In this document: piece after piece, positions 43,534-48,228 of the stretch | How the letters are laid out: every line of letters starts with the position of its first letter | How positions within the stretch are numbered: position 1 is the stretch's first letter | NCBI GenBank assembly: GCA_964369475.1 | Contig: CAYJFK010000012.1 | Coordinates: forward strand, 1 to 48,228 | Direction of reading: 5' to 3' | DNA from: CAYJFK01 sp964369475 | Lineage (GTDB): Bacteria; Bacillota; Clostridia; Oscillospirales; Feifaniaceae | Length of the DNA stretch: 48,228 nt | Notes under the pieces: model-generated | The model's input: only the letters and a program-made list of their open reading frames with translations | What the model was told of the DNA's origin: nothing | Databases searched by the model: none | Translations under genes and position numbers: made by a program

Positions 43534-46002
43534 TTACTTGCCAAATACTTTGCTGTTTCGCATATAGGCCAAATCTGCAAAGTTGATTTTATTGTCGCCG
43601 TTTGCGTCCAAGGCGGCATTGTAGCCTACATCGCCTGCCTTTTTGTTGTAGGTGACAGGTGAGGCCACGGCTATCAAGTCTGCCACATCGACAATGCCGT
43701 TGCCGTTTGAGTCGCCTTTCACGGCAAACAGTGTGGGAAAGTCAATTGTTTCGCTCCACGGTATAGCCTGTTCTCCGCTCGGGTTGTCGGTGTTGTATTT
43801 TGCGACCCCGGCGTTGAGCGCCGAGAGTAGCGTGTTATAGGTAGTGCCACCAACACTTGCCGAGATAGTGCCGTCCTGCGTAAAGGACACGACGTTACTG
43901 CTCGTGCCCGAACCTGTGCCGATCCCGTTATTCGCAACGCTTGATAGCCAGTATGCATTTTCCACATCGCCGTTATTAGCGTACACCACGCCCGAGGTTT
44001 GTGCGCCGTTTAGCGTGCCGATGTTGTAGACGTTATTGACTTGACCGTCGGTAGCGTTTATTCCGACCACGCCACCCGGGAAATCATCTGTAGACGCAGA
44101 GCTTACGATGCTTTTGTTGTACACATTCACAATATCGCCATTGTTATACCCCACCGCACCGCCGACGGTACTGCTGTCTGTATTTTCGGTAAGATTGACA
44201 CTGCCGCCCGTATTAGCGGAGTTTATGAGCAGCCCGTAGTTTCGACCGACTAAGCCACCGACATTGACATCGTCACCGTTCTCCTTAACGAAATTGACCT
44301 CGCCAAAAAAGCGTGCACCTGTGATCGTTCCTCTGTTTAACCCGGCAATTCCGCCGACATTTCTAAAGCTCCATGTTCCGGTCACATCGCCGATAAAGGA
44401 AACATTGTCTAAGCGTCCCCCTGTCTGCACTTCGTTTGCCACGCCACCGACATAGCCTCCGCTCTGAACCGAACCGAGGACATTCAGGTTTTTGACGATG
44501 CCACCATCGTTAATTGTATTAAACAGGCCACCGCCGATAGAGTAAAGACCGCTGATAGTGTGACCGCCACCATCAAATGTGCCTTGATATCCAAAAGTTC
44601 CAAAAATTGTGACCCACTTATGTTCCGACAAATCAATGTTACCCGTCAGTCTGATGTTGGCATTGTGCAAATCAGGCACACTGTTGTTTCGATAGTTTTT
44701 ATTAAACCACGCAAGCTCCTCTGCCGTGTCGATTTCGTAAGCGTCGTTGATTAGTGGTGGCTCTACCACCACCGCATCTTCTACCCAAGAGGTAAGCGGC
44801 GGCAAGGGTGGAATTTTTGGGTATGGGTCGCCAACGATATAATTGTCTATATCAAGCGCGTTCTCTCCACGGTCTTGTCTATATGCTTCTATACCCTCGT
44901 TTAGTGCTAAAAGCAAGGACTCTCCGCTCGATGTGACCGCGGCGGTAGTAAAGGAACTTCCGGCCGCCGTGCCACTGCCCACGCCGCGCTCTGCCACACC
45001 GTCAAGATAAAAGGCATCGGTTACCGTGCCGCTGATGTTTTCTCCGATGATGCCGCCGGTGCGTGACGGATCGCCGCTCACTGCGCCTGTGTTGTAGCCG
45101 CCCCAAAGTGTCGCATCCGTGCCCGCAGCTGTCTCTTCAATAATGTTTAGCCCGATAATGCCGCCTGCCGTTCCGTATAGCGTTATGCCGCCTGTTACGT
45201 ATTCCGGCGCTGTTACCGACCCCGTGTTATAGCAAGCGACGACCGTGCCGATATTTCTGCCGACCACGCCGCCGACCGTAATATGTGATATGTAGGAAGT
45301 GATGTTCTCGACTGTGCCATCCGCTCCCACTACGCCCTCGCCGCTGTACACACAGCCCGCCACCACACCGAAGGTGCCAAGCCGGTTATCAGAGTAACGC
45401 CAATTGTGGCCGACGACACCGCCCGAAATCCCCCCACCGCGAACTGTCCCCGTCGCGGTGCAATGGATCACCATGCCGCCCTCATTGAATCCGACCACGC
45501 CGCCTATGGTACCACTTGATTCCCCTTGTACCGCAACATGGCTTGTGACGTTGCTGATCAGGCCGCCCTGATTGTCTGCGACCACGCCGCCGACATAGCC
45601 CCGGCCTGTGGCCGTGCCCGAAACGGTAACATTTTGTATAACAGCAGGAGACGTTATTATGCCAAATAGCCCTGCGTTGATACTGTCCTCCACGTTTAGA
45701 CCCGTGATATGGCGTCCGCCTCCGTCAAACGTGCCTCTAAACCCTAAGATCGGTGTCCACGGATGTTCACCAAGATCGATGTCGTCTGTTAGTTTTATTG
45801 TTGCGCCCCAAACATAGGATTTATCCATATTTTGGGCTATCCACGCAAGCTCTGCCCCTGTTCCCACTTGATAGTCATACCCGTTGCCACGAATCGGCTG
45901 TGTTGCGTTTACGCCGTCCCACGGCTCGGCCGCCTCGGCGGAAAGTGGGAGTGTTGCCATCAAGCATATGGCGAGTATCAGCAGGGATAGTAATCGTTTC
46001 AT
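43534..46002 (-). CDS. Secreted GLUG-repeat dockerin protein 2
   Basis: 822-residue exported protein. The signal peptide (MKRLLSLLILAICLMATLPL, cleavage near AEAA) resembles that of GLUG protein 1. It has two successive beta-helix regions, each opening with an AELAWxxxN...GTFDGGG module and carrying GLUG repeats (YVGGVVADN, VGGIAGLN, VGGAVGYN). The C-terminal dockerin has loops DSNGNGIVDVAD and DANGDNKINFAD and ends MRNSKVFGK, the most divergent of the five. ATG 46002 is chosen because GGAGG lies 7 nt upstream; the in-frame extension to 46059 lacks a site. Likely surface adhesin or matrix component. Confidence 0.87.
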   Translation of the reverse strand: MKRLLSLLILAICLMATLPLSAEAAEPWDGVNATQPIRGNGYDYQVGTGAELAWIAQNMDKSYVWGATIKLTDDIDLGEHPWTPILGFRGTFDGGGRHITGLNVEDSINAGLFGIITSPAVIQNVTVSGTATGRGYVGGVVADNQGGLISNVTSHVAVQGESSGTIGGVVGFNEGGMVIHCTATGTVRGGGISGGVVGHNWRYSDNRLGTFGVVAGCVYSGEGVVGADGTVENITSYISHITVGGVVGRNIGTVVACYNTGSVTAPEYVTGGITLYGTAGGIIGLNIIEETAAGTDATLWGGYNTGAVSGDPSRTGGIIGENISGTVTDAFYLDGVAERGVGSGTAAGSSFTTAAVTSSGESLLLALNEGIEAYRQDRGENALDIDNYIVGDPYPKIPPLPPLTSWVEDAVVVEPPLINDAYEIDTAEELAWFNKNYRNNSVPDLHNANIRLTGNIDLSEHKWVTIFGTFGYQGTFDGGGHTISGLYSIGGGLFNTINDGGIVKNLNVLGSVQSGGYVGGVANEVQTGGRLDNVSFIGDVTGTWSFRNVGGIAGLNRGTITGARFFGEVNFVKENGDDVNVGGLVGRNYGLLINSANTGGSVNLTENTDSSTVGGAVGYNNGDIVNVYNKSIVSSASTDDFPGGVVGINATDGQVNNVYNIGTLNGAQTSGVVYANNGDVENAYWLSSVANNGIGTGSGTSSNVVSFTQDGTISASVGGTTYNTLLSALNAGVAKYNTDNPSGEQAIPWSETIDFPTLFAVKGDSNGNGIVDVADLIAVASPVTYNKKAGDVGYNAALDANGDNKINFADLAYMRNSKVFGK

Positions 46003-46049
46003 AAAGACCTCCAAGATTATATTGTCGGTGTTTGCCCTTTTATTTGTTA

Positions 46050-46078
46050 ATTGTAGCACATGTACGCTCTGTTATCAA
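46050..46078 (-). promoter_or_regulatory. Promoter of GLUG gene 2
   Basis: On the minus strand TTGATA (46078-46073), 17 bp, TACAAT (46055-46050). It is followed by a leader of about 40 nt with GGAGG at its end. Confidence 0.82.
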
Positions 46079-46174
46079 CGAACTTCAGGCATTTCGTTAT
46101 TGAAAAAGGGTGCGTTTGACATAGATGCTTTGTTGTCTGTATAGCCTCGTTTTTGAGCGAAACAATAGCAAAAA

Positions 46175-46202
46175 CCCGCTCTTGACTTTCGTCAAGAGCG
46201 GG
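46175..46202 (-). terminator. Terminator of GLUG gene 3
   Basis: CCCGCTCTTGAC (46175-46186) pairs with GTCAAGAGCGGG (46191-46202). On the minus strand TTTTTGC follows. Confidence 0.9.
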
Positions 46203-46241
46203 CTGAGCATTATGTCTGTGGTGGCTGAAATAGTTACGCTT

Positions 46242-48228
46242 CTACTTCCCGAAGTTTTTGCTATTTCTTGCTATTGCAAGGTCAACGAAGTTTATCTTAC
46301 CATCGCCGTTTAGATCGAGGTTTTCGTTTTCGGGTGTTGTAGCTGTGTTGTACTTATCGCCTGCAATCGCCCTTAAATCATCCACATCGATGTTCCAGTC
46401 GCCGTTGGTGTCTCCGAGAGCTCCTTCGGTAGTGTGTGTGGGGTAACTACTGTGCGAAACTTTCTCCCAACGGTACGCCTCTTGACCGTCTGTTACCGTT
46501 GCGTTATACGCCTTAGCCCCTGCGTTTAAAGCGCTGAGAAGGTCTGTTGTGGGGATATTTGCATCCTCTGTTACACCGCTGTAAATCGTAATGGGCGAGG
46601 TGGTGGAGCTAAACGAGCCGAGGTTTTTTACTGTGCCGTTGTTGGTTCCTACTGCCTTACTTGCACCCTTACCTGTCAAATAGTAGCTGTTTGTGACACT
46701 TCCGCTGTTTATGCCGACTACTCCTCCGACATAATGGTCAAAGTTTGAAGCCGATACTTTGCCAACGCTGTAGTTATTTGTTACGGTAGTATTAGTGTCA
46801 TTCTCCCCCACTATACCGCCAACGTGGTTGGTTGATATATCGACAGGCGAAGAGACCTCGCCGCTATTATAATTGTTTATTACATTTTCATAATTTCTTC
46901 CAACGACACCACCCACACTGCACCGTGCACCGGTAACCGAGATAGTTGCGACGTTATAGTTATTTTGAACAGTACCGTAACTATACCCCACTATGCCACC
47001 GACTTTGGTATTTCCCCCCAAAGCCAAGACATTGCCCTCATTATAGCAATCTGTAACGGTGCTTTTTTGGTTTGCAATTCCGATATATCCCACCACACCT
47101 CCGACATTGGCACTATCTCCTGTTACCGTAATATTGCCGGTATTATAGCAATCTGTGACAGAACCGAGATTATACCCCACCACGCCACCGAGCAGAATCC
47201 CTGTGTCATGTGTTGTCGAGACTATGTCTGACATATTGGCGCTGCCTGTGACAGTGCCGGTATTATACCCCACCACGCCACCTACGTTATCATGACCTGT
47301 AACCGTGACGTAGCTTACACAGTTTTCAATTATGCCTTCGTTTTGCCCTACCACGCCGCCGACGTATTTACTTCCTGTAACACTACCGTATATCAGAATA
47401 TCTCGCACCGTGCCACTGGACCAAACACTTCCAATCAAGCCTCGATTTCCCTTTGAAGGTGTATAGACTGTCATACCCTCGATAGTATTGTCACCACCGT
47501 CTAACGTTCCATCAAAATTGGATATCGGTGTCCACATATGTTCTGATAGGTCGATGTTTTGTGTGATGGTGTATGTTCCGCCCACTGTGGAATTATTTAT
47601 AAGCCATGCAAGTTCTGCGGCTGAGGTGATTTGACCTTCTGTCGGCGCTACCGCATTGTCTACCCAGTATGTAGCGTAGACAGGATAGCCACTGTTTTGG
47701 TCTTTTTTGGACATCCAAAAGCTTGCCTGTGTTGCTGATGGATTTGCTGTGTTGTATGCCGTCGCCCCTGCGTTTAGGGCGGCTGTGAGGTCTGTTTTTG
47801 GTATGGTGTCAGTCACCGTGACACCGCTGTCAATCGTAATCACCAAGCTGTTCGAAGAAAACGACCCGACGTTTGTAATGGTGGCATTCTCTCCCACAAA
47901 TCCCACGCCGGACTCGGCGCGTCCGCCCGATAGATAATAGCTGTTTTGGATGGTGCTGTCGCTACTTCCCACCACACCGCCGACCTGGTTATTGCCCGTG
48001 ATTTCGCCGATAAAGTAGTTGTTTGTAAGCGTGACTGCGCCACGACTGGCACCCACCACGCCGCCGACATAGCTTTCGCCCATCACTGTCGTGCTGCTGC
48101 TACAGTTTGCGATCGTGCCTTCATTGTTAAACCCCACCACGCCGCCGACAAAGCTTTCGCCCGTCACTATCGCGCTGCTGCTACAGTTTGCGATCGTGCC
48201 TTCATTGTTAAACCCCACCACGCCGCCG
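46242..48228 (-). CDS. Secreted GLUG-repeat dockerin protein 3 (5' end outside window)
   Basis: At least 662 residues; the frame is open to the window edge, so the signal peptide and start lie beyond it. The visible part has many GLUG units (VGGVVGYN, VGGIVGYS, VGGIVGEN), a second AELAWLINN...GTLDGGD module in the middle, and a C-terminal dockerin with loops DTNGDWNIDVDD and DLNGDGKINFVD ending ARNSKNFGK. At its upstream end two and a half nearly identical 81-bp units encode FVGGVVGFNNEGTIANCSSS-like repeats. Like its relatives it probably works outside the cell in adhesion or complex formation. Confidence 0.88.
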   Translation of the reverse strand, partial: GGVVGFNNEGTIANCSSSAIVTGESFVGGVVGFNNEGTIANCSSSTTVMGESYVGGVVGASRGAVTLTNNYFIGEITGNNQVGGVVGSSDSTIQNSYYLSGGRAESGVGFVGENATITNVGSFSSNSLVITIDSGVTVTDTIPKTDLTAALNAGATAYNTANPSATQASFWMSKKDQNSGYPVYATYWVDNAVAPTEGQITSAAELAWLINNSTVGGTYTITQNIDLSEHMWTPISNFDGTLDGGDNTIEGMTVYTPSKGNRGLIGSVWSSGTVRDILIYGSVTGSKYVGGVVGQNEGIIENCVSYVTVTGHDNVGGVVGYNTGTVTGSANMSDIVSTTHDTGILLGGVVGYNLGSVTDCYNTGNITVTGDSANVGGVVGYIGIANQKSTVTDCYNEGNVLALGGNTKVGGIVGYSYGTVQNNYNVATISVTGARCSVGGVVGRNYENVINNYNSGEVSSPVDISTNHVGGIVGENDTNTTVTNNYSVGKVSASNFDHYVGGVVGINSGSVTNSYYLTGKGASKAVGTNNGTVKNLGSFSSTTSPITIYSGVTEDANIPTTDLLSALNAGAKAYNATVTDGQEAYRWEKVSHSSYPTHTTEGALGDTNGDWNIDVDDLRAIAGDKYNTATTPENENLDLNGDGKINFVDLAIARNSKNFGK
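48055..48228. repeat. 81-bp tandem coding repeats
   Basis: ACCACGCCGCCG recurs at 48055, 48136 and 48217, an exact 81-bp period (27 residues), with only a few base differences between units. They encode identical GLUG units and continue out of the window. Recent duplication or repeat-number variation is likely. Confidence 0.85.

Noticed and set aside
48055..48228. CRISPR-like array
   Set aside because: The 81-bp units are contiguous, without unique spacers, and keep a coding frame with GLUG repeats. No cas genes are present.
33414..48228. Cellulosome gene cluster
   Set aside because: Dockerins are present but no cohesin, scaffoldin, glycoside hydrolase or cellulose-binding domain was recognised in the window.

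Overview
This window looks like chromosome of a Clostridia-type Firmicute, probably gut or host associated. The reasons are strong GGAGG ribosome sites and TTGACA/TATAAT promoters, a PadR/DUF2812 pair, a BlaI/BlaR1 pair, a short-form HisG with HisZ, a polyphosphate polymerase/DUF4956/carbohydrate-binding lipoprotein cluster, and many secreted proteins ending in type I dockerins. No phage, plasmid, CRISPR or transposase gene is visible. Genus is not assigned.

Layout. 1-1520: tRNA-Leu(CAA), then an L10 leader with rplJ-rplL. 1579-4997: a padR-DUF2812 operon behind a palindromic operator, and a zinc-ribbon/leucine-rich-repeat membrane protein. 4998-5140: first copy of a small MITE-like repeat. 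5207-11090: histidine operon on the minus strand (hisZ-G-C-B-H-A-F-I; hisD and hisE absent). 11462-21051: block A on the minus strand, reading kinase, LuxR-type regulator, two stand-alone pseudo-receivers, a structured leader and a 1921-residue secreted dockerin protein. 21078-26964: an OmpR-type two-component pair, a small (p)ppGpp synthetase-like gene, and the polyphosphate polymerase/DUF4956/lipoprotein operon, with three promoters sharing TTTAAG-type direct repeats. 27010-28226: two more copies of the MITE-like repeat, a remnant of an iron-siderophore permease and one small unknown gene. 28229-33182: BlaR1/BlaI-type pair, a TPR protein, a peptide deformylase.

33240-48228: a surface-protein region on the minus strand. 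It holds three GLUG-repeat dockerin proteins (the last runs off the window), block B (a paralogous copy of block A without the kinase) and a leucine-rich-repeat fragment. All five dockerin proteins, including the one in block A, end in nearly the same sequence (RNSKxFGK).

The most unusual content is the twice-occurring cassette: response regulator, terminator, two receiver-like proteins with Glu in place of the phospho-acceptor Asp, a conserved hairpin-rich leader, and a giant secreted dockerin protein. The gene order, the spacing and a 38-nt leader hairpin that differs by one base are all kept between copies. I infer a dedicated regulatory system for large surface proteins. The second notable item is the MITE-like repeat that sits against intrinsic terminators and in two of three copies is flanked by a duplicate of the whole terminator hairpin.
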